64,000 nucleotides of DNA from Arabidopsis thaliana (GCF_000001735.4 NC_003071.7:8053151-8117150), one strand, 5' to 3'. Positions 12,820 to 26,327 are shown, counted from the first letter of the stretch. Translations and numbers: made by a program. Notes: a model not told the origin generated them from the sequence alone.

Positions 12820-14060
12820 ATTATCAACAAATACTGAGATGTCTTAAACAAACCAAGTTAGTAAACTTACTTATCTCTTTAAAGCCGTGCAACCAGTTTC
12901 TTGCACAAATCAGAGCTTGGACATTTGATGGAAGAAGACGACTCTTGTACTTGTTAAGAACTTTACTTCCCACACTAAATGATGACTCAGAAGACATTGT
13001 TGTAATGGGAATACATAGAACATCACATACCATACGGGACAACTCCTTAAAACGTGAACCATTGTCTTTCCAATACTTTAAGACATCCAAACTCCGAAAA
13101 GCAACCATATCCAAAGTTGGTTCATCTAAATATTCATATAAAGCTGAATTTCCAGTTCTTACATTCTGAAAATAGAATCATAAAACCCCTACAATAAAGC
13201 AAAACAAAACCAGAAATAAAACAAAAATTAATAAAGAGAAGTTGAAGTAGTGTTTTTAGGATCCTTACACCATATCCAGCTGGTAGGCTATCCTCCATGA
13301 GTTGGAAAGTTGAAGCAGAGTTCTTAGGATTCTTCTTATAAAATCTATACAATTTTTCCATCTTCTTACGGATGTGCTCCAACTTAGACTCACAAGTTGA
13401 CGGCTTTAAACTTTTATAGCAGTATCTTAAGAATGCAAACTTTAATCTCGGATCCAAAACTGCAGCTATTGCAAGAATATAGAATAGTCTTCCCAATACT
13501 TTTGAATTTTAGTTTCATGGATTCCACCATGTCAAAGATAATCTCATCATCAGTTCTCTCATGAGCTCTTAGCCAACTTTCAATTTTCCAAACATGCATG
13601 AAGTATAAACTAGCAGTAGGATATGATGAACCAGAAATCAGTTTAGTCATTTCCTCAAATGGTCTCAAGAACTTGCATATAAGCTCTCCTCTAGACCACT
13701 CTAACTTTGAAGGAAAGCTCTTATAACTCGGTTCCAGTTCTGATAAATTACGCGACACTTCTTTAAATTGGATTGCTTTAGACAACATCAAGTATGTGGA
13801 GTTCCATCTAGTAGTCACATCTAAAATAAGACCAGCCTTAGTATGAATCCCAACTGTTTCCTCACAGCCTTGAAACATTTGTATTCTATATTATGAACCC
13901 TTCACAAACTTCACACTATCACAAATCATGAGTAAAGCTTATGAGATCACCAAAAGAAATTGATTTCAGCACTTGCAATTTGTTTCTTGTTGAGTGCCTA
14001 CTTTGTGATACAATTTGCAAGAGAGGCTGTTCTGAATGGTCTGAAAGATCATAGTAAAAA
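12820..14060 (-). pseudogene. hAT-family transposase remnant
   Basis: Minus-strand pieces add up to the C-terminal half of a plant hAT transposase. From 13878 downward there is the RNase-H-like core block (DVTTRWNSTYLML, then a stretch ending DDEIIFDMVESMKLKF). Next comes ILAIAAVLDPRLKFAFLRYCY at about 13480. After a likely intron (13268 to 13166, GT..AG) comes the dimerisation domain with YLDEPTLD, YWKDN, SSESSFSVGSKVLNKYKS and ALICARNWLHG. At least two frame changes lie between about 13505 and 13480, and the part before 13878 is further decayed, so no active transposase can be made. No BED zinc finger or terminal inverted repeats were found. It resembles the sleeper/RICESLEEPER-type hAT proteins. 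Confidence 0.85.
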
Positions 14061-17000
14061 ACTTACAACTCTCAGAAATGCTCTATCTAGATCTACAATA
14101 GCATTTGTGTCTAATTTTTAGAAACATTTTTTTTTTTACAAATTGTGTACAACTTTATAAAAACATTTGGTGACGAACCTTTTTAATAGATGAAAGAAAA
14201 CATGATTCAGCTAAAAATTATACACCCTTAAAATGTGAAAGGAATGATAAACTAGAAAAATATTTTTATGTCATCTTTAGTTTTGTTATTCTACTTATTT
14301 TGTATTCATTTCAAATTAAGAGACCCAAAAAAGTATATGCAAAATGAAATGATATACACATCTAAAAATATTATAAATTTGATACCTTCAAAATATATGC
14401 GGCGCCACTGTTTGATTACAAAAACCATAATCACTCTCGTTCTCATGTTCAGAATAGAAGTTTAGAAAATAGATGATTTTAGTATGCTACCAAACCAAGT
14501 GGTGAGCTTTAAAGTTTGAAACACATGGAATAAGCACATATTATTTTGACGAGGCATCCACATGCTTCATTCGATTGGCCATGTTAAGCACCAAAATCTT
14601 CACACCTCCAACTTATAGATATAATCATATAAAGCAGTTTTAGTATACTCCAATTTTGATTTAATTTAATAAATAATATGACTTATATAAAGGTTTTCTT
14701 ACTATACTTTAGTTTTGTTTATGAATCTAATTGCTTACAAATACAAAAAGTAATTCAGAAATTATTACTAAGAAACTACTATGATTTTATCACCTAATTA
14801 TTGCTTATAAGTGCAATAGTTTATTGAAAACAGTACTAGAAAATTGATGATTTTAATAATTTAATATTTATACTTACGATTTTATTTTTTAGTTAGAAAT
14901 ATTAAAGTATCTAATTTTTTCTAATAAAAGATTGTTCGAAACTTCAAAGGTGGGAGTCAAAAGTTTTAAAATTTAAATTTAAAGCTATCTTTTACTTGTT
15001 AATGAAATATTATTATTTTTAAAAATAATTTAAATTGGTTATTATATTTAAGAACTTAATTTCCTAACATTGTATAATTAATTGGAAAAATGGTAATACA
15101 TAATTAATGGTTCTGATATTTTAATAACTATATTGCTAGTTTTATTCTAAAATTTAAGAGTCTTAATTTTTTCTACCAAGATATATAAGAAAGTAAACAT
15201 ATATATATTTGATCAATAAATCCTCCACTGTATCTCCTCCTTAAAATTAAAATGTAAACACACATAGATACAACAACCAATCGTTATGTCAAAGATTAAA
15301 CACTATATCACAATCAAAATAAAAGTGAATAAATATAGTGAGAGACAAGATAATATATTACTATTAAAAAAATATAAACAAAATTCTAGAAACATGAAAA
15401 TTGCCTAGATACACAAAGGTGGGCCATTACAAAAGATTAGATTTCAAATAAGACAACTACGGGAAATTATAACGTTTCATAAAATTTAATTTTATTAGTT
15501 AGCTAATTGGCATCTTATAGTTAAAAAGACCAGTAATTGTCTATTAATAGTTGTGAAATAGAGGGTTATAAAATTTGGCATTGGTAGTTGTGAAGGATAC
15601 GAAACTGTCAAGGGAATTATCACCGGTCGTCGTCTTCAATGCTTAAGTACCACCATGAACATCAAGTTAGTAACTTATATCTTTTTTTCTAATGAAATCT
15701 TCTCCGTCTTTGTGTCCGAATCAAGTTTTACACACTTTCTTAGTGTTAAGGCCAATATTTGTGTATTTTCCTTCTGTTGATAATAAATTCAAAACGTCAA
15801 TATTTATTCCAGAATCTAAGACTATTGGGCTAAGGTATTGGCATGTATGAGAGAAAGATATCAAATTATATGTAATTAAATAATTCAATGTATCAAAAGA
15901 TAATGTATAAATATCACAATTGACTGATTGATTAAGTATATTCTTTTTTTTTTTGTGTGTGTGCACCGATTAAGTATATTCTTTGATTTAATTTTACCTA
16001 TGACATAAGTAACTATATTACATTATTTCTACAATGCGGTGGAAAAAAAGTCTTTAATTACTTTGTGAATAAAATGTTGTATGAAGGATAAAGTCGAAAG
16101 CCAAAACTAATATGAAAACATTTTATACACTTACCTTTTCACACTCTTCGACATAATTATCAGTGTAAAAAGGTTAAAACAACACCAGAAGCCATTTAAC
16201 CTTTAATAAATTGAATCATTTCAAGTTTCATAAAGTTCTTATTTTAAAGGGAAATGTTTTTTTTTTTGGTTTAGAAGTAAAGTTTTTTGTTAAAAGTTAA
16301 TAGTCTTCTTCTATATTTATATAGATTTACCAATATCTTATTTTAAAATTACTAAAAAGATATTTAGATACAAATTTTAACTATTAAATATTTTTGACTT
16401 TTTGGTAGTAAGAGTCTTACTAAATCACGGAATGTTTTCACAATCTTGTGAACGTCCAATAAAAATCCAACATCAGTAATTTTACGATTTTCTTACATTT
16501 GTATTATGCGAGTCATCATCTAATATAGAAATAATATAATCTAATAAAATCTAGAAATATGACTTTTTAAGAAAAAAACAAAACCATTAATAAATTGAGA
16601 TCTTCTTCCTCTATTTTTATATTTTTATCTAAATGTGATTATTTTCTTATATTATTCGGAACCCAAATATAAGTAGTAAACACAAAAGTAAACGATCCTA
16701 TTTATTTTTTGCAATGTATATTTTCTTAAGTAGACTATAAATCATGTAAACTCCCCTTTGTATTTTTTTTTATATAGAAGTTACTTTAAATATATTGTTC
16801 TTCATTTCTCTTAACCAGTCATCTTCATACTAAAACCATGAAAATGAAGTAAACAACTTTACCCTTTTCTTAGTGAAATCCTCTTCATTCTCGTCTTCAC
16901 CTTCATACTATTCTTCTATTAGAACCAGTCTCTTAGTGAAAGGCCCTATTTCTATCTTTAATTACCTTTCTATTGATTTTTTTTTTTTGTCAACTTGGAC

Positions 17001-17110
17001 TCTATATTTCAATTTTAAACCACACATGAAATAAATTCAATTAAAAACTAAATAGATAAACCATATATTTCTCATTTCTTCACATATGTTTCTTACAATT
17101 TCTAACAAAT
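14061..17110. other. AT-rich intergenic, no gene recognised
   Basis: About 3 kb without a recognisable coding region. The ORFs at 14268-14465 and 15721-15966 are low-complexity. The last few hundred bases probably hold the promoter and any first exon of the transporter gene. Confidence 0.55.
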
Positions 17111-17119
17111 GTTGTTGTT

Positions 17120-19716
17120 TTGTATGTTTGGCCGAATGTTCATAGATCAGGGACCATATATGGAATCTCTATTTCTCTCATTATCATCAACTTAGCGACT
17201 ATGATGCAACGAGCAGATGAAAAACTCATTCCTTCAACTGCCAAAGAATTGAAAGAAGCGTTCCATGCAAAGCTGTCCGATATTGGACTCCTTTCGTTTA
17301 TAAGAAATATTGTTCAAGGACTTGCCTCGCCTTTAGCCGGTTTATTTGCCATCAGTTATGATCGTCCCACAGTTTTTGCGTTCGGAAGTTTCTTTTGGGT
17401 CTCATCAACTGTTGCAACTGGAGTCAGCCGCTACTTCATCCAGGTTTTTTTCCATTAATTTCAGTCTAATTAATTACCACAAAACATTAACTTCAAGTTT
17501 TCTTCTCTTACAATTTAAACTTTTGCACCGAAGTTCATAAATCTTAGAAACATTATATGTTTGGTAATTTTCTTTTACAAATATGACAAAAGCAATAACC
17601 AAAAATATCAATGTGTCAAATAAAAAATTAAATGAAAGTTCAGACAAAAGAATATATCATTAACTATAATAAAATCACAGAAACGAGAATTAGAATTACT
17701 GAGACTTTTAAGTTCTAGTAAAAGTGTCTTTTTATATAAAAGAAATTATAACTTAGTCATTAGTTGTTTTTTTTGCTAAACAACTAGTTGTTACGAAAAC
17801 TTAAAAGTTAAAAGGAAGAAAGATACTTTTAAGATAAAACACTTGTGTGTCAACTTATATTTGTTTTGTTTACATGTCAACATATGTTTTTGTCAGCAAT
17901 TAAATTGCTTTTTCTATAAAAGTACAAAAAAAATCAACAAAGTGACTGTTATGACTATGATATAAATAATTTGGAAGTTCTATCGTTTTGGTTCATAAAA
18001 ATTATAAAACTGTTAGATATAAAATATGAAATTTTTATAAATCACTCACAAGGACTTTTGTATTTAATTTTCCTATAAATATGACATAAAATATGAATTT
18101 TTAAAAAAGATTAGATATGACCCTGAAAACATGTAGAATGGCTAAATGGTTATATAATATATGTATGTATGTTTGGTTGGGATTTGATCTTCATTTTTTT
18201 GAACTAGGTTACCCTTGGTGTAGCATTCAATGGGGTTGGACATGCAATTGTTTATCCGGTGCTTCAGTCGATAATCGCGGATAGCTTTAAGGAGAGTTCG
18301 AGAGGTTTTGGTTTTGGTTTATGGAATCTGATTGGTACGGTTGGAGGTATAGGCGGAACCGTCGTGCCAACGGTCATGGCTGGTCATGATTTCTTTGGAA
18401 TATCAGGATGGCGATGCGCCTTTATATTGAGTGCCACGCTGAGTACGATTGTCGGGATCCTCGTTTTCTTCTTTGTCAGTGACCCGAGAGAAAAGAAGAC
18501 TAGCAGCGTCATTGTTCATCACGATGATCAACATGAACGGTAATATAAATCTCTACATTCTTGGTTATATATAGCACCAACATGACAATAAAGCGTTTTT
18601 TGCTTATTGGTTTTGAGTTAGTTATGTGGTTTTGTAGAGATGAAAACAATGGTGGTACAATGATGGAGAGTCCGAGCTCTTCGGTTTGGAAGGAATCGTG
18701 GGTGGCCATAAAAGATGTAACCAAGTTAAGAACGTTTCAGATCATCGTATTGCAAGGAATCGTGGGTTCGGTGCCGTGGAATGCAATGCTTTTCTGGACA
18801 ATGTGGTTCGAACTCATTGGTATTCATCCAAACCAAACGTATATTTTTTTTATATCAAACATCAAACATGAACCAACCATATATTCTATCTAACATGAAT
18901 GGTTCATTAAATCCTTAACCCCTTAAACATCAAACAAAACCAAATCTTTGTTACTAGGGATACATTCTAAAAACAAAATATAATATAATTTATGAGTACA
19001 ACTTTAAATTTTTTGATTATTTTTCAAAATACATTTACTATATACAACATATATATCCTCTTAACTTAGATAAATAAACCAAAAAGATCTCTGAATTCTC
19101 AAAGTTCTTTTTTCCAGGTTTTGATCATAATCAGGCGGCTCTCCTCAATGGAATATTTGCCACCGGACAAGCAATAGGATCATTGGTCGGAGGAATAATT
19201 GCGGATAAAATGTCTCGTGTGTTTCCAAACTCGGGCAGATTGATTTGCGCACAATTCAGCGTTTTCATGGGAGCTATGTTCTCCATTGTTCTTTTAAGAA
19301 TGATCCCACAGTCCGTTAACAGTTTCTACATCTTCTTGGTCACTCTCTTTCTTATGGGGCTGACCATAACTTGGTGTGGACCAGCCATTAACTCTCCAAT
19401 CTTAGCTGAGATTGTTCCTGCTAAGCATCGAACCATGGTCTATGCATTTGATCGTGCACTCGAAGTGACTTTTTCGTCATTTGGTGCGCCTTTGGTTGGG
19501 ATCATGTCGGAAAAACTTTTTGGGTTTGACGCAAAAGGAATTGATCATGTTAACGACTCTGGTCGTGAGGCTGAGGCACTGGGGAAAGGGATCATGTGGA
19601 TGATGGCTCTCCCGTTTGGATTGTGTTGTCTTTGTTACACACCGTTGCATTTCCTTTTCCGGAAAGATCGAAAAATCGATAGAACTACTAGTTCAAGGGA
19701 AGTAGAGATGGCATGA
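17120..19716 (+). CDS. Major facilitator superfamily transporter
   Basis: Multi-pass membrane transporter of the MFS; substrate unknown. Coding exons: from 17120 or 17201 to 17443, then 18208-18539, 18638-18819 and 19118-19716, all with GT..AG borders and matching phases. The domain starts with a first helix ending MMQRADEKLIP, followed by the conserved FIRNIVQGLASPLAG loop and YDRPTVFAFG. Exon 2 holds GLWNLIGTVGGIGG and GWRCAFI; exon 4 holds LVGGIIADKMS and WCGPAINSPILAEIVP. There is no ATG upstream in frame in this exon; the first in-frame ATG is 17201, which would cut into helix 1 (about 451 residues). A short upstream exon or a non-ATG start is possible. I remember the locus as At2g18590, related to At4g36790. 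Function in the plant is unknown to me. Confidence 0.85.
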
Positions 19717-20186
19717 GAATTAATGTTATACTCATCCTAATTGCTTTTGTTTTAGTAGTTCTGATATTTCTTATTTGAGATAAAAAAAATTAATCTACAT
19801 ATTCAAATCCCTTTTTTGGAATTAATACATCTCTTAGGAATTTATATATTTTTGTGATAGTCGATATATTAAAACTTTATTGAGACAAGAAAATTTTCTA
19901 AAATTATACTAGTACTTTTTTCATGAATTGTTTTTATGTATTGATGAAATACACAAAATCACCAACGTGTAATTCATATATGGCAGACGTCTCGTTGTTA
20001 AGCAAGTATTATTATCTGGCTATAATCTGGTAGTGAATTGAAAAAGAATTGTGCGGTAGAGGAGTTAAATTAATATTTAAAAACATTCAGAAAATTCCTA
20101 AAATCTCTTGGTCTCAATGTACAAGAGTAGACAAGACAAAAAATTTTAGAAGAAGAAAAGGGCTATGAAACCGAACCAGAGACAGA
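19717..20186. terminator. Convergent 3' region between MFS and RCE genes
   Basis: AT-rich 470 bp between two genes that converge. It must contain both polyadenylation regions. Nothing else is seen. Confidence 0.4.
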
Positions 20187-21415
20187 CTACATGCAGCGAG
20201 GAAATGAGGTTTGGCCAACTTGGCCACCCATCATTGCCCTTCTGACATTATACTCGAACGTCTTCGGGTTATCCCTCAACACTGCAGCTGCTTCATGGTT
20301 CAGAGGATCCTCGTAATTGGGTTCCTATGTGAACAAACAAAGCAAAACAAGTCTTCAGATTAGAAGGCCCAAGATAATAACATCAATGGAGTATCATCGG
20401 TCAGGGAGAACTTGTTACCGTGAAGAGATGGAAAAGACCGTAGATAACTGTGTTTATGTTGAGAACCGGTTTCCAGTCTTCACGCAAGATGTTCAGACAG
20501 ACGTTTCCTTCTAGATCGATATTCGGATGATACACCTACAACATTGACATTCTTTAGCATTCTGTATAAACATATCAGACAACATAAAACGCTTCAGAGA
20601 CTGAGGAAAAAAAGCCTAACCTTGGTCTTGCATTTCACTTTAGGAGCTTCGTGGGGGTACATATTAGAGACTTGGAATGAGAACACAAAGTTACCACTCC
20701 TGTTTAGGTATAACAAGAACGAATGAGTGTGTTTTTGCGCAAATTCAGGGACCCAAAAACAAAAATGAAAGATAGAGATTTTGTTTACTTACAAGTAATA
20801 TCCTTCATCAGGTTTAATGGTTACTTCAAAATTCATCAAGTCATTCTTCCCATTCGGAAAAGATATCTTACAAGACTTTGGTAAGTTCAGCTCCGATATA
20901 TCTATGCACAAATAAACAGAGATGATTTATCAGTTACACCTACTGGAAGACAACATAGAACCCTAAAAATACTTGATAGTGATAACTCTAAAAGAACCTA
21001 AAATCTACAGTTTGTTCAACATCGAAACTGAATAAGATCAACAGCAAAACCTGATGAAGAAAGTCAAAACACACTGAGAGAGTATCAACTACATCAACTA
21101 GAAGACAACATAAAACCTCTACAATCTTATAGTTCTAACACATAACGAACCAAATTCAATAGAGATTTTACAGTTACACCAACTAGAAGACAACATAAAA
21201 CCCTAGAAATCTACAGAGAAATTACAAATTGGTCAACATTAGACAGTGAATAAGATCAAAAGCAAAAAAAAAAAACAGAGAGAAGGAAGAGAAAGAGAAC
21301 CTTTGTGAAGACGAAGTTCACCAGCAGATTGCTTCTTGACAGTAGAAGCTCCTCTTCCGTTGTTACTTTGAGACTCTTCTCTTTGCTTCTCTTTCACTTT
21401 GAATAACCCAATCAT
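20187..21415 (-). CDS. RCE2: NEDD8/RUB-conjugating E2 enzyme
   Basis: E2 enzyme that accepts RUB/NEDD8 from the ECR1-AXR1 E1 and passes it to cullins, controlling SCF-type ubiquitin ligases. Coding exons on the minus strand: 21415-21301, 20901-20793, 20699-20621, 20535-20419 and 20324-20187, giving 185 residues. The protein starts [14 protein letters not shown], the N-terminal extension that docks on the NEDD8 E1 and separates UBC12-type enzymes from ubiquitin E2s. The UBC fold follows, with [10 protein letters not shown] and the active-site Cys114 in [11 protein letters not shown]. The end is TSFPRCM. A 5' UTR intron is likely from 21688 to 21428. I remember the locus as At2g18600 and the close paralogue RCE1 as At4g36800. 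All key residues are present. Confidence 0.93.
20938..21211. repeat. Three-copy short repeat inside RCE2 intron 1
   Basis: The phrase CTAGAAGACAACATAAAACC recurs in variant form near 20940, 21098 and 21182, each time after an ACACC/ATCAA context. The copies lie inside the first coding intron. Confidence 0.6.
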
Positions 21416-21427
21416 CGTTCTTCTACC

Positions 21428-21688
21428 CTCACAAATCAATCAACAACATCATACAATTATTCACACAAGTTTCTTTGGAAAATTCATGAATTACAACAGA
21501 ACAATCACTCAAAACCCTAACGAAATTTCATTCAGAGAGATCGAAACTAGTTAAAAATTGACTATGAAACAAATCATGAATCTTCTTCGGATAACCAAAC
21601 GATCGGAGATTTTATCAAATCGGAAGGAAGAAACAAAAAAAAAACTAAGATACGAAAAGTGAAAACGAAGAGATCGGAGAGAGCTTAC
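21428..21688 (-). other. Probable 5' UTR intron of RCE2
   Basis: On the minus strand a GTAAGC donor begins at 21688 and an AG acceptor ends at 21428, 12 bases before the start codon. The interval is AT-rich and T-rich in the transcript sense. Leader introns are common in plant housekeeping genes. Inferred from splice sites only. Confidence 0.6.
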
Positions 21689-22143
21689 GAGTTGCAAATT
21701 CTTTAGATCAATACAAAGATGAGCGAACCTTTCGTCTTCACTATTGATTTGGTTCGACGAGGAACGAACGAACGTAGCTTTCTCCGTAAGCTGATTCTGA
21801 AAAAATTACAACCCTTCTTCAAACTATATATATAATGAAAATCCGAAACTAATATTACGTGCTGTGGTTTCGGGCCTGGAAAGATTACGGGTTTCGCCTC
21901 AGAACCTTCTGTTATTCAAAAAAATATTAAAAAAAAAAAAAAGGAAAAACTCATTTTATTAGGCCTAACGAAACTAAATGGGCCTACTGACATACCCATC
22001 CATCGTTTCAAAAGCAACTTGTAGAAAAACTAAACTTTTGGGCTTTACTCACATATCTTTTTTCTGGTATTTTTCTTTTTTTGTCTGTCAATTTTCATTC
22101 TCACTTGAAAACATAATACAACGCTCTACATCATTTACAGTAA

Positions 22144-22251
22144 GAAAAATACCATTTAGCCTGTTCTTGTAGCTCATTTGGTATGAGGGCTAAACACCAC
22201 CGCATGAGTTCAAGTCATGGTAGAAGAAGATGAGGGGAAAAATACCATTTA
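22144..22251 (+). mobile_element. tRNA-derived SINE-like insertion with 15-bp TSD
   Basis: A 78-bp segment (22159-22236) is flanked by two perfect copies of GAAAAATACCATTTA (22144-22158 and 22237-22251). The insert contains TAGCTCATTTGGTATGAG, close to a Pol III box A, and GAGTTCAAGTC, close to box B, at about tRNA spacing. Its tail is purine-rich (GAAGAAGATGAGGG). This looks like a short or truncated tRNA-derived retroposon. A decayed tRNA gene is less likely because of the perfect target duplication. Confidence 0.75.
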
Positions 22252-22564
22252 AATCATCAATTATCCATTTTCGTTGATTTAAACCATGAATTTTAAATTT
22301 GATGAATAAAATACTTGATTTTATGTTAACTTTAAGTTAAATCACTAATTTTCGTTGACAAAACCAACTAAAACATATTATTAACTACCTAATGGACTAA
22401 TCAGACAATGTTAGGTATCCGTTAATAGTTTCTATAATTAGCTAAAAGACATCATTTTCAAAAAAAAAAACCTCAAAATCGTTAATTAGCTTTCTCGAAA
22501 ATTAGATTAGATTTTGAACCCTCATAATCGATTTAGAAGGTTGTTTTTTCAAATTATTGAACAT

Positions 22565-22705
22565 CATCATCCCTAAACCACCCACAAGGGTCTAGACATT
22601 CCACTTCAAAGTTCAAAAAAAAAAAAAACTTTTTCGAGAAAGCACCATGACTACTCTAAATCTATTAATTTTTCCATGTGCCTAAAGATCCAGATCCGTA
22701 GAGAA
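22565..22705 (+). pseudogene. Stray copy of the GGPPS2 leader and first codons
   Basis: The segment resembles 25055-25215. Both have a CATC.TCC.TAAACC block, a TTCAAAGT block, then CACCATGACTAC and a start codon (22647 here, 25167 in GGPPS2). The copy reads MTTLNLLIFPCA and then stops; the real gene reads [12 protein letters not shown]. Similarity fades by about 22705. It is a broken duplicate of the GGPPS2 5' end, separated from the gene by the Helitron and retroposon. Confidence 0.8.
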
Positions 22706-22939
22706 ACAAATTTATTAACGAATTTTCAATATTTTAGTGGTGTCGTCATGTCTCACGAGGTGTATATGATAAGATAAACAATCACAAATGAAAGCAAATT
22801 GTTCTTGTTTAATCAAATTATTAAACATTAGGTGATCATCCCGCGTTATGCCGCGGTTTTTTCAGATTTTTTTTATTTTTAATTTAAATATAATTTTTAT
22901 TTATGTAATCATTCACTTATGCAATAAGCAACATTAAAA

Positions 22940-24471
22940 TATCAACTGAAGGAGTTTGGAGATGAATATTGTAGCGGAGTTGGAGATAATCTAAGTCTTA
23001 GAATGACGACATTATATAAACTTAAGGACTCTCCCAGACACTAACATCGAGGAGACTACCCTAGCTTCGCCTTCCGGCGCCGGTGATGCTTTTGCTCACC
23101 GGCGTCGGGATTTCTCTTCTTCGTTTCACTTCTTTCGTTATCTCTTCATATTTTTAATTCTTCTCTGGCTATTATCTCAATCATCCCAACCCAACCTTCA
23201 ATCGTTTAACTTCCTCGGCCGTTCATTGACGACAGAGGGCAGAGGAAATGCTCGATGATCTTTCCTTCTATTCAGCTTTTGTCCGCATCCATCTTTTTGA
23301 AGTTTCCACCAACAGAACAGCCCCAATTTTTCCAATCTAAAACCGCTATGATCTCTACATGCAACACCATCCTTACCTCCGACCTGTTTTATGTGGGTAT
23401 CTCATCTACGTTGACCTTATTCCCACCAGCATCATTTAGCGTTTATCGGAGTTCTTATCTGCCGCCTCAGATCCGTCGCACCATCACCATCCTCTGCCAC
23501 ACTGTTGCCTTGTTAGGGTTCCTCTTAATGGGCCACTGTTCTTCGAGCCCATTAACCAAATTTAGGCCCATCCCCCAAAACAATGGCCCATCTCCACTAA
23601 TGCATTGGCCCAGCCCCTCTAAACGGTCTCCGCAAAATCATAGGTTTGACCCAAACTCCTTTTTGTCTTCTCTTAGCTTGTATTTGCATCGATTCATGAT
23701 ACCAATTGCTAATGGACATCAATTGAATCATAATCGAACATTGCTGCTATGTTGGTACAAAAATCCTTTGAGAACCTTGCCATTAGAATCTATAGGTGTA
23801 CTATTCATGTTGCTAATTGCTTGAAGAAGATCGGCATGATGATCTCGTCTCTAAGGAGCAGTGATTACCGTAGTTTCTTCAAGTTTTCATCTCCGATTCA
23901 TTTTATTATTGATTTCATACTTGATATATTTAGCTACATCATGGGTACTATTCTTGAAAGTAAAAGTTTGATGAATAATGTCATTATGATCCCGTCTCCA
24001 TGGAGTGGTGGTTACCAAATCTTCATCAATATTTTATATCCGTTAACCCTAAAGCTTGAGCTCCAACTCATACCCGAAAAAACTCTTACCTTCCATGAGT
24101 TCTTACCATTGGTCCCAACGTCCACAATGCATTTCTTGCCGACGAGCCATAAGACAAAGGACATTTTTTTAAAGTCAAAAGATCAAGTCTTCTCGATCAT
24201 GAGTAATCCGAAACTCCCCGACGTGGTCGCGGAAGTGTCTATGACACACCATGAGGTCGCATGTGGCTTGTTGCTTGATTGCTTCTGTCTCCGTTCCTCT
24301 ATGGCTTATCAAACCTATCTTTTTTTCCTTGTTGTTAGCTTTCGTTATTTGGAGTTTTTTTAACCCTTTGTATGCTTGAAGATCTTGTAAACTTTACCTT
24401 TAGGAGATGCATTGAATGAAATACAAGGCTTGTTTGACAAAAAAAAAAAAAAAAAAAAAGTATCAACTGAA
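22940..24471 (+). mobile_element. Poly(A) retroposon nested in the Helitron
   Basis: An insert (22951-24460) is bounded by perfect 11-bp direct repeats TATCAACTGAA at 22940-22950 and 24461-24471. It ends in a run of 21 A at 24439-24459. These are marks of LINE-type target-primed insertion. The 5' part is GC-richer with a hairpin CGCCGGTGA..TCACCGGCG at about 23080-23110. Two overlapping plus ORFs (23255-23824, 189 codons; 23749-24363, 204 codons) show no reverse transcriptase, endonuclease or zinc knuckle that I recognise. It may be a deleted LINE, a Sadhu-like element or another LINE-mobilised transcript. The second ORF may have been annotated as a hypothetical gene. Confidence 0.8.
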
Positions 24472-24685
24472 AAAAGCATTCGTTTATGCAATATAACAAC
24501 GTATTCGATGATTCAATTTTAATTAAAAAAAATTCTAACAACATTCTCAACAATGCATCATACACATAATTCAGAAACAACGTTGATTTTAAACCAATTT
24601 AACAGATGGTAGTGTTGGATTCTAAAAACCTAAGAATTTGATGATGGAGCTTTTTACGTATTCTTCACCCTCAGTGGTTTATTAT

Positions 24686-24751
24686 ATAAATATCAATTTA
24701 AGAGAATATAAATATCAATTTAAGAGAATATAAATATCAATTTAAGAGAGT
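24686..24751. repeat. Three tandem copies of a 22-bp unit
   Basis: The unit ATAAATATCAATTTAAGAGA plus two bases occurs at 24686, 24708 and 24730, nearly perfect. It is inside the Helitron, downstream of the retroposon. Confidence 0.9.
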
Positions 24752-25100
24752 AACTTACTCAAATCATTAAGTAATCCACAACTATTATACACTCGTACTT
24801 TGAGTTTGGATTACAAGAAAAAAAATCTTCGGGTATGAGAAAACTATTAAAATGGTTTATTGAAAAATCATGTAATATTAAAATAAATTTAGTAATAATA
24901 CAATTAAATATGTAAAATAAAATAATAAATATATCATTAACCTATAAATTAAAAGTTGAAGAGCTTACATTAATTATTTAATAGACACATGGCAAATGGT
25001 AAAGTGATGATGTGTCAATCATATGGAGAGAGTTGGCCACTTTCATATATATTATCATCGTCCTTAAACCCACCTATCCGTTACTCCAGATTCAAAGTAA

Positions 25101-26210
<1,110 letters not shown>

Positions 26211-26327
26211 TTCAACTGTTAGATGGTATTCTCCGACAATGGCTTTTGCTGGTTATAAAGATTGAAGTCACTTGTTATGTTTTGTGTTCTTGGATGATAT
26301 TTTCAAATTTGTGTTGTTGTGACTTGT

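Larger units (their letters stand above)
22828..25054 (-). mobile_element. Helitron split by a nested retroposon
   Basis: Read on the minus strand, it begins at 25054 with the complement of TCATATATATGAAAG (one mismatch) and the block GGCCAACTCTCTCCATATGA, shared with the Helitrons at 7943 and 49540. It ends at 22828 after a CCGCG..CGCGG hairpin and a degenerate CTAA in place of CTAG. Without the retroposon at 22951-24460 it would be about 717 bp. Flanks fit A/T insertion. Its 5' end lies 113 bp upstream of the GGPPS2 start codon. There is no helicase gene inside. Confidence 0.7.
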
